Below are positions 28,317-37,116 of a stretch of DNA of 64,000 nucleotides, piece after piece. The notes under the pieces were generated by a model. The model did no database searches. It was not told where the DNA came from and was given only the letters and a program-made list of their open reading frames with translations. The stretch's first letter is position 1; each line of letters starts with the position of its first letter. The stretch comes from Fertoeibacter niger (GTDB lineage: Bacteria; Pseudomonadota; Alphaproteobacteria; Rhodobacterales; Rhodobacteraceae). The stretch spans positions 62,001-126,000 of the forward strand of contig NZ_WHUT02000006.1 in NCBI RefSeq assembly GCF_009380135.2. Direction: 5' to 3'. The position numbers were made by a program, and so were the translations under genes.

Positions 28317-30545
28317 GTGACACGCAACAGACCCCGGCCAGCCGGGACGGCAAACGGCTGCGCGGCGCATAGCCGCCCGCCCGTCCGCCCCGCGCACAAA
28401 GGGATAGCCCTTCGCACATCCGCACTGACACTGTTCCTGCTACTGGCCACCGGCCCAGTGAACGCCAATGAGGAGACGCCCATGACCTATCCGGACACGA
28501 GGCAAGACGCCATCGTCGAAGACCACTTCGGTGTGACGGTCCCCGATCCGTTTCGCTGGCTGGAGAATGACCCACGGCAGGACACCGAGGTGGCAACATG
28601 GATCGAGGCACAGAATGCGGCATCCGCGCCGTATTTGGCGGCACTGGATGGGCGGGACGTGTTTCGCGACCGGCTTACCGCGCATTTCAACCATGAAACG
28701 GCCTTGCCGCCCGCAAAGCGCAACGGCAAATACTTCTTCATCCGCAATTCCGGCATGGACGATCAGCCGCGCCTTATCCTGCGCGACGGTGTGGATGGAC
28801 CCGACCGCGTGCTGATCGACCCCAACACCTGGTCCGCAGATGGCACGACGGCGCTTGCGGAATGGGCGCCTTCCAGCGACGGCGGGCACGTGGCCTATGC
28901 CGTGCAGGTCGGTGGCACGGACTGGCGCACCATCCGCGTGATGGATACGGCAACCAGCACGATACTGGATGATGAGATCGAATGGGCCCGGTTCACAAAC
29001 ATCGCCTGGGCGGCCGATGGTGCGGGCTTTTACTACTCGCGGTTTCCCGAACCGGCGGCAGATGCCGGGTTTGATGCGCCGATAGACGGGCATGCCATTT
29101 ATTTTCACCGGCTGGGCACGCCACAGGCCGAGGATCGTCTGATCCATGCGCCCACCCCCGGTTTGCCATTGCTCCATACCGTCGATGTCACGTCGGACGG
29201 GCGTTACATCATCATCTACACATCCGCCCTGACCGGCGGAGCCCAGGTGACGGTCATCGACACAAATGACGCCGACCTGTCGCCCGTGACGCTTGTCGAA
29301 AGCTACGATGACAGCTGGGTGTTGCTGGGCAATATCGGCCCGCACATGATCTGGGCCACCCAGAAGGACGCGCCGCGCGGCAAGGTCGTGACGATCAATC
29401 TCGACGCCGCCGCGCCGCAGTTCACCGACCTGATCGCCGAAAAGCCCGATGCCGTGCTGCGTGAAGGCTCGGCCATCGTCGCTGGCGACCGGATCGTTCT
29501 GTCCTACATGGTGGATGCCCAGTCGCGGGTTGAACGTTACACGCTGGACGGCACATTCGAAGGGCTGGTCGACCTTCCCGGTCCGGGCACAACGGGGGCA
29601 TTTCAGGGCCAGCCGGGCGACGACGAGGCGTTCTTTGCCTTCACCAGCTATGACGCGCCGCTGACCATCCACCGACTTGAGGTGGGGGCGAACCGCAGCT
29701 CGGTCTGGGCCGCGCCAAATGTGGACATTGATCTGGACCGGATCATTGTCGAGCCGCATATCTACACCTCGAAGGATGGCGCGCGCGTGCCGCTTTTTGT
29801 GATGCGCCGCAAGGATGTGACTGGCCCTGCACCGACCATGCTTTATGCCTATGGCGGCTTTGCGATCAGCATCGTGCCGCATTATTCGCCGGCGGCCATC
29901 GCCTGGGTCGAACAGGGTGGCGTCTATGCCGTGGCCAACATCCGCGGTGGCGGGGAATATGGCAGCGCCTGGCATCATGGCGGCCGGCGGGCTGACAAGC
30001 AGAACAGCTTTGACGATTTCATCGCGGCTGGCGAGTATCTGAAGGCGTCAGGCATCACCTCGGCGGACGGACTTGCGATCCACGGCGAATCCAACGGCGG
30101 CCTGCTGGTGGGTGCCGTCGTCAACCAGAGGCCGGATCTTTTCGCGGCGGCGCTGCCGGGTGTGGGCGTGCTGGACATGCTGCGGTTTGAACGCTTTACC
30201 AGCGGCAGCATGTGGGTGCAGGAATTCGGTGATCCCAAGGTCGAAGCCGACTTTCAGACCCTTCACGCCTATTCGCCGCTGCACACGATCCGGGACGGTG
30301 CCAGCTATCCCGCGATCCTTGCGACGACCGCTGACACCGACAACCGCGTCGTGCCGTCACATTCGTTCAAGTATGTGGCCGCGCTGCAATCTGCCGACCT
30401 TGGGCCGCACCCGCATCTGCTGCGCGTCGAAACCCGGGCCGGTCACGGCGCAGGCAAGCCGATGCGAATGGTGGTGGACGAGTTTGCCGATCGCTGGGCC
30501 TTTGCCGCAAGGTGGACGGGGCTGAAGGTCAGCATGCCGGACTGA
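28317..30545 (+). CDS. prolyl oligopeptidase (S9A family), exported
   Basis: 742 residues from a GTG start. GGAGAG lies 8 bp upstream, and this start gives a signal peptide (IALRTSALTLFLLLATGPVNA, about 29-49). The N-terminal cap reads VTVPDPFRWLEN; a beta-propeller spans about 130-480; the alpha/beta-hydrolase domain holds catalytic Ser in HGESNGGLLVG, Asp in TADTDNRVVP and His in RAGHGAGKP. It cleaves peptides on the carboxyl side of proline, probably in the periplasm. Most S9A enzymes are cytoplasmic, so the leader is notable. A shorter start at the MTYPDTRQD Met would remove the leader. Confidence 0.9.
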   Translation: MTRNRPRPAGTANGCAAHSRPPVRPAHKGIALRTSALTLFLLLATGPVNANEETPMTYPDTRQDAIVEDHFGVTVPDPFRWLENDPRQDTEVATWIEAQNAASAPYLAALDGRDVFRDRLTAHFNHETALPPAKRNGKYFFIRNSGMDDQPRLILRDGVDGPDRVLIDPNTWSADGTTALAEWAPSSDGGHVAYAVQVGGTDWRTIRVMDTATSTILDDEIEWARFTNIAWAADGAGFYYSRFPEPAADAGFDAPIDGHAIYFHRLGTPQAEDRLIHAPTPGLPLLHTVDVTSDGRYIIIYTSALTGGAQVTVIDTNDADLSPVTLVESYDDSWVLLGNIGPHMIWATQKDAPRGKVVTINLDAAAPQFTDLIAEKPDAVLREGSAIVAGDRIVLSYMVDAQSRVERYTLDGTFEGLVDLPGPGTTGAFQGQPGDDEAFFAFTSYDAPLTIHRLEVGANRSSVWAAPNVDIDLDRIIVEPHIYTSKDGARVPLFVMRRKDVTGPAPTMLYAYGGFAISIVPHYSPAAIAWVEQGGVYAVANIRGGGEYGSAWHHGGRRADKQNSFDDFIAAGEYLKASGITSADGLAIHGESNGGLLVGAVVNQRPDLFAAALPGVGVLDMLRFERFTSGSMWVQEFGDPKVEADFQTLHAYSPLHTIRDGASYPAILATTADTDNRVVPSHSFKYVAALQSADLGPHPHLLRVETRAGHGAGKPMRMVVDEFADRWAFAARWTGLKVSMPD

Positions 30546-30628
30546 GGCTACAGCCGCCCACCATGCCGATCCGTGCGGGTTAGGGCGTGGCGGGCAGCAG
30601 GCCCTGCACCAGCTTGACAGCGGTGTGA

Positions 30629-30665
30629 CGCGTCCCGACCCTTTGGGATTGGGGCGCGGTTTTTT
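30629..30665 (+). terminator. rho-independent terminator after the prolyl oligopeptidase gene
   Basis: CGCGTCCCGACCC (30629-30641) pairs with GGGATTGGGGCGCG (30645-30658), with G-T pairs and one mismatch, over a TTT loop. It is followed by TTTTTT (30660-30665). Confidence 0.8.
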
Positions 30666-30744
30666 GCGGGTTGACCGGCGCTGGCCGCATCCTCCCCCCG
30701 AGGCAAAGCGGGGTTTGGCGGGCCGACGCGCCACACCGCAGCAG

Positions 30745-31560
30745 TCAGCGCGTGATTTCTGGCAGCACCACGGTGGTTTCGGGCGCGGCGTGCGTCATTG
30801 CCTGTTCGAACGCGTCGCGGGTGGCCCTGCTGTTGTATTGATAGATATAGACACTGGCGGGCCGGAACGCCGCCACCGCCGCCGCCGCCTCGTCCGGCCC
30901 CAGGGCATAGGGCGGATAGAGCGGCAGAAAGGCCACAAAGACATCTTCCAGCGCCAGCATTTCGGGAACGGCATCGGTCGATCCGGCGAAATACAGCCGC
31001 CTGTCATCGACCGTCACCACATAGCCGTTGCCACGGCCCTGCGGATGCCAGACCTGCGCCGGGCCGCGCAACCCATAGGCCGCGACCGCCGAGACGCCGA
31101 TCTCCCCCAGATCGACATGCTGACCGTTGCCAAGAACCACGGCCCTGCCCGCAAGGCTTTCCGGCAGCAGATCCCTCACAAAGGGCGGGACCACGATGAT
31201 GGTTTCCGGCTGAAGCAACTGTTGCAGAGTCGCCGCATCGTAGTGTTCCGCATGTTCGTGCGACACCAGGATCAGGTCGGGGGGCGGATGGGCGGCATAG
31301 CGTTCGGCCCCGCCGGTCGGATCGGTGTAGATGACGGTGCCCGCAGCTTGCACGACCACGCTCATCTGCCGCACCTGCGCGACGCTGATCTCGGCGCTTC
31401 CGCCCGGAAACGTGCTGACCGCCCCCGAAACGGTCTGCGCCACAGCGCCCGACGTGCCAGCAATCAAGGCCACGCCCAGCCCCGCGGCGCAAAGCCAAGC
31501 CGCAGGGTGCGGCCAGCCCCGGCGCGCCTCCTTTTCAAGAATTCGGCGGTCAGAAGTCAT
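30745..31560 (-). CDS. exported MBL-fold metallohydrolase (UlaG-like)
   Basis: 271 residues with an N-terminal hydrophobic leader (WLCAAGLGVALIAGTSGAVAQ, about 22-42). The metallo-beta-lactamase fold is short and of the UlaG-like type: VIYTDPTGG, metal-binding SHEHAEHYD (about 99-107), GNGYVVTVDDRRLYFAGSTD (Asp ligand) and a late YQYNSR where many relatives have a His. The canonical HxHxDH reads H-E-H-A-E-H here, Glu replacing Asp. Function is unknown; relatives include lactonases and phosphodiesterases. It runs leftward after the AraC gene with an 90-bp gap, and both may share a promoter. Confidence 0.8.
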   Translation of the reverse strand: MTSDRRILEKEARRGWPHPAAWLCAAGLGVALIAGTSGAVAQTVSGAVSTFPGGSAEISVAQVRQMSVVVQAAGTVIYTDPTGGAERYAAHPPPDLILVSHEHAEHYDAATLQQLLQPETIIVVPPFVRDLLPESLAGRAVVLGNGQHVDLGEIGVSAVAAYGLRGPAQVWHPQGRGNGYVVTVDDRRLYFAGSTDAVPEMLALEDVFVAFLPLYPPYALGPDEAAAAVAAFRPASVYIYQYNSRATRDAFEQAMTHAAPETTVVLPEITR

Positions 31561-31650
31561 TGATCCTCTCCAGTGCTCGCAGGCAAAAGCGATGCGGCCA
31601 AAGGCGGCGCATCTGGGTATTTATTGGGTCAGGCCCGGGTGCAGGGGTGT

Positions 31651-32568
31651 TCAGGCCGTTGCGGATTGACGCACGGCAACCGGCCTTGGCTGCAGGGTGG
31701 CGCGCAGGGTTGCGGCATCATCGCTGGGTGTCAGGTTGAACAGGCGGCGATAGTCGCGGTTGAACTGCGACACGCTTTCATAGCCCACATCAAAGGCGAC
31801 CGCCGCGATGGTATTGGCGCTGGTCAGGCCGCGCCGTGCCTCTTGCAGGCGGACGCGCTTTTGAAACTGGACGGGCGACATCGAGGTGACGGCCTTGAAA
31901 TGCCGAAAGAAACTCGGGACGCTCATGTTGGCCTGCGCCGCGAGGTCCGGGATGCACAGGCTGGCTGCATAGTTTTCGCGGATCCACGCCGTTGTCCGCG
32001 CGATCCGCGTGGCATGGCCGTTGGCAAAAGCAAGCTGGCCCAGCAGCGGGCCATGCTCGGTGTGCAGCAACCGCCAGATGATTTCCCGCCGGATCAGGGG
32101 CGCCATCACGGGAATGTCGCGCGGCCGGTCGATCAGCGACACCAACCGGATCAGGGGGTCGATCAGATCGGGGTCCAGCGGATACTTGCCCGCGATCCGG
32201 CTTTCATCGACCTTGGGCCGGACCTCCGATTGTTCCCGCAACAGATCGGCGACGACAGAGGGGTCAATGTCGAAGTGGATGGCAAGGTAGGGTGCTGCCG
32301 GGCTGGCTTCGGTCACCTGCGATGTCACCGGCACGTCCGCGGCGCACAGCAACGAGTCGCCCGCGCCATAGTGAAACCGGGTTTCTCCGACCAGCATCTC
32401 TTTCACCCCCCGCGCCACCAGCCCGAACGACGGTTGATAGATCGAATGGCCGACCTCTGACGGAAGGTCGGTCCGGCCGACTTTCAGGCCCTCGATCGGT
32501 GTTACGTAATCATAGCGCGCATAGCGCTCGATCACTGTCAAAAGGTCAGTGAAGGTCGGTTTTGCCAT
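31651..32568 (-). CDS. AraC-family regulator with AraC_N domain
   Basis: 305 residues. The N-terminal AraC_N domain starts LLTVIERYARYDYVTPIEGL (about 9-28) and includes YQPSFGLVARGVKEMLVG. C-terminal HTHs: IPDLAAQANMSVPSFFRHFK (about 219-238) and AFDVGYESVSQFNRDYRRLF. The ATG at 32568 matches the family start (MAKPTFTDLLTVIERY). The open frame upstream is a shadow of the opposite-strand gene. It is divergent from the Gal80-like/AKR pair at 32914-35100 and is the likely regulator, since AraC_N proteins commonly control adjacent aldo/keto reductases. Confidence 0.88.
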   Translation of the reverse strand: MAKPTFTDLLTVIERYARYDYVTPIEGLKVGRTDLPSEVGHSIYQPSFGLVARGVKEMLVGETRFHYGAGDSLLCAADVPVTSQVTEASPAAPYLAIHFDIDPSVVADLLREQSEVRPKVDESRIAGKYPLDPDLIDPLIRLVSLIDRPRDIPVMAPLIRREIIWRLLHTEHGPLLGQLAFANGHATRIARTTAWIRENYAASLCIPDLAAQANMSVPSFFRHFKAVTSMSPVQFQKRVRLQEARRGLTSANTIAAVAFDVGYESVSQFNRDYRRLFNLTPSDDAATLRATLQPRPVAVRQSATA

Positions 32569-32913
32569 AGCTGAAAGCCCTGCATTTCTTGATCTTTTGC
32601 GCAAGCACCCGGCGGTCTTGCGCCGTCGCGCCCCGCCCCGCCCGGCTGGGTGGCCAGATGATCCGCCCCTGCGCCTGCGCCCAGTCCACCAGATTACCGC
32701 GACCGTGACTATGCAGTTTCTATCAGCAGCGCGCCCGATCGGCTCAAAACTGCGCGAGGGGGGCAGGGCAGATCCGGCGACCTTCGCCACGAGTGAGAGG
32801 ATCGGGCCACCCTCTGATAGATCCTGCGTAACCCCGGCTGTCACCCTGGTCCTATGTTCCGGAAACGCCACCCACATGGCGTCACTGCGCAACCATTTAA
32901 GAAGGCAACGAAC
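32569..32913. promoter_or_regulatory. divergent control region, AraC / Gal80-like oxidoreductase
   Basis: 345 bp with no gene. An imperfect inverted repeat around TTTTGCGCAAGCACCC-GGCGGTCTTGCGCC (about 32596-32625) is a candidate regulator site. A GAAGG ribosome-binding site at 32901-32905 serves the ATG at 32914. Confidence 0.45.
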
Positions 32914-34017
32914 ATGGCGAACAATCAGATCAGGGTCGGAATCATCGGTGCGGACACACAGGCCAGTTGGGCAGGGGCATCGCATATTCCTGCCTTGCAG
33001 GCCCAGCCCGCGTTCAGGCTGGCCGCAGTTGCCACCCGTCGCGAGGAAAGTGCCAAGGCCGCGGCAGAGGTGTTCAACGCGGACCGCTGGTTTGCCGACC
33101 CCTATGCGATGATCGCGGATGACCGCATCGATCTGGTCACGGTCGCGGTCAAGGTGCCGGCGCACCGCGATCTGGTGATGGCGGCGCTGCGGGCCGGCAA
33201 GGCGGTGTACAGCGAGGCGCCGCTGGGGGCCACTTTGGCCGAAACGCAGGAGATGGCCGATGCGGCCGGGTCGCTGCATACCGCCATCGGGTTGCAGGGG
33301 CGGCACAATCCGTCGGTCAGGCGTGCGGCGGAACTTGTGGCGTCGGGCAAACTCGGGCGGCTGATGTCGGCACGGGTTGGCGCCACGACTTTCGGATATG
33401 GCCCGCAATCGCCCAAGGCCTATGACTACTTCAACAAGGCCGCGTCTGGCGCCAGCTTCATGACCATCACGACCGGCCATGTGCTGGATGTGATCGAGGC
33501 CGTGATGGGCCGCATCGTCGAGGTTGACGCGCGCACCCAGACCCTGTGGCCCGAGATCGAGATCGTCGATACCGGCGAGACGTCGCTGCGCGACATTGCG
33601 GACCATGTCGATCTGATCGCCCGCACCAGCAGCGGCGCGCCCGTTTCCGTGCAGGTTCTGGCCGGTGTGCCCGCCGATCAGGCGCTCTTCACCTTCACCC
33701 TGCGCGGGTCGGAAGGTTGGCTGCGACTGGAGGGCAATCATCTGGCCGGGGTGCAGGTCGGTGCCCTGACGCTGACCGCCAACGTGGATTTCGCAGCACC
33801 CGACGCGCCGGTGGCGACCGGAAAGGGCCCGACCGCCGCCGATTTCTGGACCGGTGCCGCGATCAACGTGGGCGAGGTCTATGCCTCGCTGGCGCGCGAC
33901 ATCGCAAACGGGACCTTCACGACACCGGGCTTTGCGCATGCGCTGCACAACAGCCGCCTTGTCGCGGCCGTGGAACAGGCCGCCCAAACCGGCGCGCGGC
34001 AGGTGGTGGCCGATTAG
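32914..34017 (+). CDS. Gal80-like Gfo/Idh/MocA oxidoreductase lacking the EKP lysine
   Basis: 367 residues. Rossmann start VGIIGADTQASWAGASHIPAL and a Gfo/Idh fold, but the usual catalytic EKP motif reads SEAPLG (about residues 97-102), so the Lys is replaced by Ala. With LVTVAVKVPAHRDLV and GLQGRHNPSVRRA it resembles the Gal80-like branch, whose yeast member is a non-catalytic sensor and whose bacterial members often have W or A at that position. It probably binds NAD(P), but activity is uncertain. It is upstream of the AKR gene and likely co-transcribed, with a hairpin between them. Confidence 0.8.
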   Translation: MANNQIRVGIIGADTQASWAGASHIPALQAQPAFRLAAVATRREESAKAAAEVFNADRWFADPYAMIADDRIDLVTVAVKVPAHRDLVMAALRAGKAVYSEAPLGATLAETQEMADAAGSLHTAIGLQGRHNPSVRRAAELVASGKLGRLMSARVGATTFGYGPQSPKAYDYFNKAASGASFMTITTGHVLDVIEAVMGRIVEVDARTQTLWPEIEIVDTGETSLRDIADHVDLIARTSSGAPVSVQVLAGVPADQALFTFTLRGSEGWLRLEGNHLAGVQVGALTLTANVDFAAPDAPVATGKGPTAADFWTGAAINVGEVYASLARDIANGTFTTPGFAHALHNSRLVAAVEQAAQTGARQVVAD

Positions 34018-34024
34018 ACCCATC

Positions 34025-34056
34025 GGCCGCGCCCGCTTCACGGCATGGGCGCGGCC
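34025..34056. other. intergenic hairpin between Gal80-like and AKR genes
   Basis: GGCCGCGCCC (34025-34034) pairs perfectly with GGGCGCGGCC (34047-34056) across a 12-base loop. No T-tract follows. It may attenuate read-through or protect the upstream message. Confidence 0.6.
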
Positions 34057-34101
34057 CTCAACGCGGGGGAAAATCCCCATCGGAACACAAGGAGAGACAC
34101 A

Positions 34102-35100
34102 ATGCGGATGCGGAAACTTGGCAAAAGCGGGTTGTTCGTGTCAGAGCTATGCTTTGGCGCGATGACCTTTGGCGGCACAGATGGCATCTGGGGCCAGGTC
34201 GGACGGCTGGGGCAGGACGAGGCCGACGCGCTGGTCAAGGCGGCGGTCGAGGCCGGGATCAACTTTTTCGACACGGCCAATGTCTATGCGACCGGGCGCA
34301 GCGAAGAGATCCTGGGCCAGTCCTTTCGGAACCTCGGCCTTTTGCGCGACGACATCGTCCTGGCCACCAAGGTCGGGTCGGGCATGGGGCCGGGGCCGCT
34401 GCAACGCGGGGCGTCGCGCCGTCATGTGATGGCAGAGTGCCATGCCAGCCTGCGGCGGCTTGGCGTGGACCATATCGACCTTTACCAGATCCACGCTTTC
34501 GATCCCGCCACGCCCATCGAAGAAACGCTGCAGGCTTTGGACAGCCTCGTGCGATCCGGGGACGTCCGCTATGTCGGGGTGTCCAACTGGGCCGCCTGGC
34601 AGATCATGAAGGCCATCGGCATCGCAGCCGCGAAGGATCTGGCGCCGATTACGTCGCTTCAGGCCTATTACTCGCTGGTCGGACGTGACGCGGAACGCGA
34701 ACTGATCCCGCTCTTGCAGTCAGAGCAGGTCGGCCTGATGGTCTGGAGCCCGCTTGCAGGGGGCTATCTGACGGGAAAGTATTCTGGCGGCGGTGATGGC
34801 GCGGGTGGCCGTCAGACGGAACTCGACTTTCCCCCGATCGACCGGGTTCGTGGCGAGCGGCTGATCGAGGTGCTGAGGTCCGTGGCCGCAAAGCACGACA
34901 GCAGCCCCGGCCAGATCGCAATCGCCTGGCTGTTGCAACAGCGTGCCGTGTCAACGGTCCTTCTCGGGGCCAAACGGGTCGAGCAACTGCGCGAGAACGT
35001 CCGTTCGGTCGACATTGCGCTGGACGCCGAGGATATGCGGGTGCTCGACAGCGTCAGCCGACTTCCTGCCGAGTATCCGGGCTGGCTTCTGGGGGCCTGA
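34102..35100 (+). CDS. aldo/keto reductase
   Basis: 332 residues, NADPH-dependent TIM-barrel reductase. Catalytic tetrad residues are visible: Asp and Tyr in FFDTANVYATG (about 54-64), Lys in LATKVG (about 90) and His in LYQIHAFD (about 131). Cofactor-binding elements SNWAAWQ and LLGAKRVEQLREN occur late in the sequence. Likely reduces a reactive aldehyde or sugar. AAGGAGA at 34089-34095 supports the ATG at 34102. It probably forms an operon with the Gal80-like gene under the divergent AraC regulator. Confidence 0.9.
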   Translation: MRMRKLGKSGLFVSELCFGAMTFGGTDGIWGQVGRLGQDEADALVKAAVEAGINFFDTANVYATGRSEEILGQSFRNLGLLRDDIVLATKVGSGMGPGPLQRGASRRHVMAECHASLRRLGVDHIDLYQIHAFDPATPIEETLQALDSLVRSGDVRYVGVSNWAAWQIMKAIGIAAAKDLAPITSLQAYYSLVGRDAERELIPLLQSEQVGLMVWSPLAGGYLTGKYSGGGDGAGGRQTELDFPPIDRVRGERLIEVLRSVAAKHDSSPGQIAIAWLLQQRAVSTVLLGAKRVEQLRENVRSVDIALDAEDMRVLDSVSRLPAEYPGWLLGA

Positions 35101-35136
35101 CGTCAAAAGCCCCGGACGATGGGGCGCTGCGATGGA

Positions 35137-35170
35137 CCCCACCAAGACAGCCGTGTGCGTCTTGGTGGGG
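35137..35170. terminator. bidirectional terminator hairpin, AKR / azoreductase
   Basis: CCCCACCAAGAC (35137-35148) pairs perfectly with GTCTTGGTGGGG (35159-35170) across a 10-base loop. It lies between convergent gene ends (35100 and 35220). A 12-bp perfect stem is strong, but no T-tract follows on either side. Confidence 0.65.
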
Positions 35171-35219
35171 CTCGTCCCTATCGGGGCGCAGCGTCTAGAC
35201 TTGCATCAGCGCAGGGCGA

Positions 35220-35837
35220 TCACGCCTCGACCACCTGTGTCAGCCGGTCGGCATGGCCGTCGACGAACGCCTGCATCGTCGTGGCCCCCAGATCCACGGC
35301 CTTTGCACCTTCGCCGTGGATGATCTCCACATCGGTGATGCCGATCACTTGCAGGATCAGCTTCATGTAATTGGGGGCGATGTTTCGGTTGGCAATCGGC
35401 GAGCCCGGGCCGTAAACGCCGCCGGACGCGATGACGACCGTGGCCTTCTTGCCGGTCAGCAGGCCCTGACCATCGGCGCCAAGGGTGATGCCCTTGCGCA
35501 CGATCATGTCAACCCACGCCTTCAGGCTGGACGGGATGTTGTAGTTGTAGACGGGGGTCGAAATCACCAGCCTGTCCGCGTCAAGCAGTTCCCGCACCAA
35601 CAGATCGGACAGCGCGAGTTGCGCCGCCATCTCGGGTGTCTGCGCGTGGGGGGGCGTGAAATAGGCGGCCAGCCACGGCATCGTGGCGTGCGGCAGATCG
35701 GTGGATGCAAGATCGCGGGTGACGATCTGGCCGTGCGGATTGGCGTCCCGCCACCCTGCGACAAGGCGGGCCGTCATGTTGCGCGAAATCGAGCTTTTGC
35801 CGCGCGGGCTGGTTTCTATGAGGAGGAGTTTTGTCAT
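35220..35837 (-). CDS. azoR: FMN-dependent NADH-azoreductase
   Basis: 205 residues, flavodoxin-like fold. The N-terminal FMN phosphate loop reads [14 protein letters not shown] (about 9-22), and the family core [22 protein letters not shown] (about 95-116) contacts the flavin. AzoR-type enzymes reduce quinones and azo compounds with NADH and protect from thiol-specific electrophile stress. It is divergent from the LysR gene at 36133, the likely regulator. Confidence 0.92.
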   Translation of the reverse strand: MTKLLLIETSPRGKSSISRNMTARLVAGWRDANPHGQIVTRDLASTDLPHATMPWLAAYFTPPHAQTPEMAAQLALSDLLVRELLDADRLVISTPVYNYNIPSSLKAWVDMIVRKGITLGADGQGLLTGKKATVVIASGGVYGPGSPIANRNIAPNYMKLILQVIGITDVEIIHGEGAKAVDLGATTMQAFVDGHADRLTQVVEA

Positions 35838-36132
35838 TTTGATACTCTGGGTTGCAAGGGTTGTCGGCTGAAACGAACCGGATCGTTCCGCCTTGGAGGG
35901 GGCTTTTCTGTTCCGGCACGGCGCAAAGAACGCGCTTCAATCGGGGCTGAGGCTGGGTTGGCCCGCCGACAGGCCGGGTGCCTTATACGGATGCTCTGGT
36001 CGAACCCCGTGCAGGGTTGATGGGCGGAAGGTTCGTGATGGGTGATCGTTGCATGCCGCCAAGATAGCCTCTGGCGATCTTCTGAAAAAGCGATGTAAAA
36101 GTGATCGTCTTTATCGGTTTGAGCGATGGATC
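35838..36132. promoter_or_regulatory. azoR / LysR divergent control region
   Basis: 295 bp without a gene. It contains AT-richer sequence near 36075-36125 (AAAAAGCGATGTAAAAGTGATCG) suited to a promoter for the LysR gene. No single binding site stands out. Confidence 0.4.
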
Positions 36133-37038
36133 ATGATCGGAAACCTTAGCCTCGACCAACTGCGCATCCTGGTGACGATCGCGGATCTGGGCAGCTTTTC
36201 TGCCGCCGGGCGCAGGCTTGGGCGGGCGCAATCTGCGATCAGCCAATCGATTGCGACCCTGGAAGACATGCAGGGGGTCACGCTGTTCGACCGCAGCGGC
36301 CATCGCCCGGCCCTGACATCGACCGGGCGGGTTCTGGTGGCGCAGGCCCGTGCCGTGCTGTCCAGCGCCGCGCGGTTCGAGGCGGTGGCCGCAGGAACGC
36401 GCGACGGACTGGAGCCGGAACTGGCGCTGGCCATCGATCCGCTTGTCCCCTCGGCGCCGCTGATCCACAGCCTGCGCGCCTTGCACGCGCGTTGGCCGCA
36501 GTTGCCGATCAGCTTTTCGACCGAAGGCCTTGGCGGCGCCCTGCGTCGGTTGCGCAGTGGTGATGTTTCGCTGGCGATCGGCCTGCTTTTGCCCACGGTC
36601 CCCGACGATGTCTGCGCAACGCCCTTGATCCGGACCGAGATGGTGCCGGTCGCGGCCAAAGGGCATGCTCTGGCCGCAGAGAACAGGCTGCTGGAACGCA
36701 GCGATCTGGAACAGCACGTGCAACTGGTTCTTGCCGATCCGGTTGACCGGGATGCCGCGAGTTACGGTCTGACGGGGATGGCACAGTGGCGGTTTGTCGA
36801 TCTTGCGCGGCGGATGGACTTTCTGCTGGCCGGGTTTGGCTGGTGCAGGATGCCCCTGCATCTGATCGCCGACAGTCTGGCGTCGGGCGCGTTGGTCAGG
36901 CTGCAACTTTCAGACGATGTCCGCGGGCCGGATACACCACTGACCACCTATGCCGCCCACCTGTGGGATCGTGTGCCGGGGCCTGCGGGCCGCTGGTTGC
37001 TGGAAGACTTCAGGCGGCGGCTGGGCGAGGGGTCATAG
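36133..37038 (+). CDS. LysR-family regulator divergent from azoR
   Basis: 301 residues. HTH: LDQLRILVTIADLGSFSAAG, then RAQSAISQSIATLEDMQGV (residues 7-50). The effector domain is less conserved (LALAIDPLVPSAPLIHSL; GDVSLAIGLLLPTVP). The ATG at 36133 gives the normal distance to the HTH; upstream codons (RW) are non-initiating. Divergent placement suggests it controls azoR, as for quinone/electrophile-responsive LysR proteins. Confidence 0.88.
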   Translation: MIGNLSLDQLRILVTIADLGSFSAAGRRLGRAQSAISQSIATLEDMQGVTLFDRSGHRPALTSTGRVLVAQARAVLSSAARFEAVAAGTRDGLEPELALAIDPLVPSAPLIHSLRALHARWPQLPISFSTEGLGGALRRLRSGDVSLAIGLLLPTVPDDVCATPLIRTEMVPVAAKGHALAAENRLLERSDLEQHVQLVLADPVDRDAASYGLTGMAQWRFVDLARRMDFLLAGFGWCRMPLHLIADSLASGALVRLQLSDDVRGPDTPLTTYAAHLWDRVPGPAGRWLLEDFRRRLGEGS

Positions 37039-37067
37039 GCACGATGGCGGCCCCGGCGCCACGCAAG

Positions 37068-37093
37068 AAGGCGGCACCTGTGGGTGCCGCCTT
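37068..37093. terminator. bidirectional terminator hairpin
   Basis: AAGGCGGCACC (37068-37078) pairs perfectly with GGTGCCGCCTT (37083-37093) over the loop TGTG. It lies between the convergent LysR gene (end 37038) and the last gene of the leftward cluster (end 37117). Confidence 0.75.
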
Positions 37094-37116
37094 GCAAGGT
37101 CTTGGCCTTCCGCGGA

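Noticed and set aside
32569-34080. N-terminal extension of the AraC frame on the minus strand
   Set aside because: Runs through the intergenic region and antisense to the Gal80-like gene; the AraC family start is at 32568.
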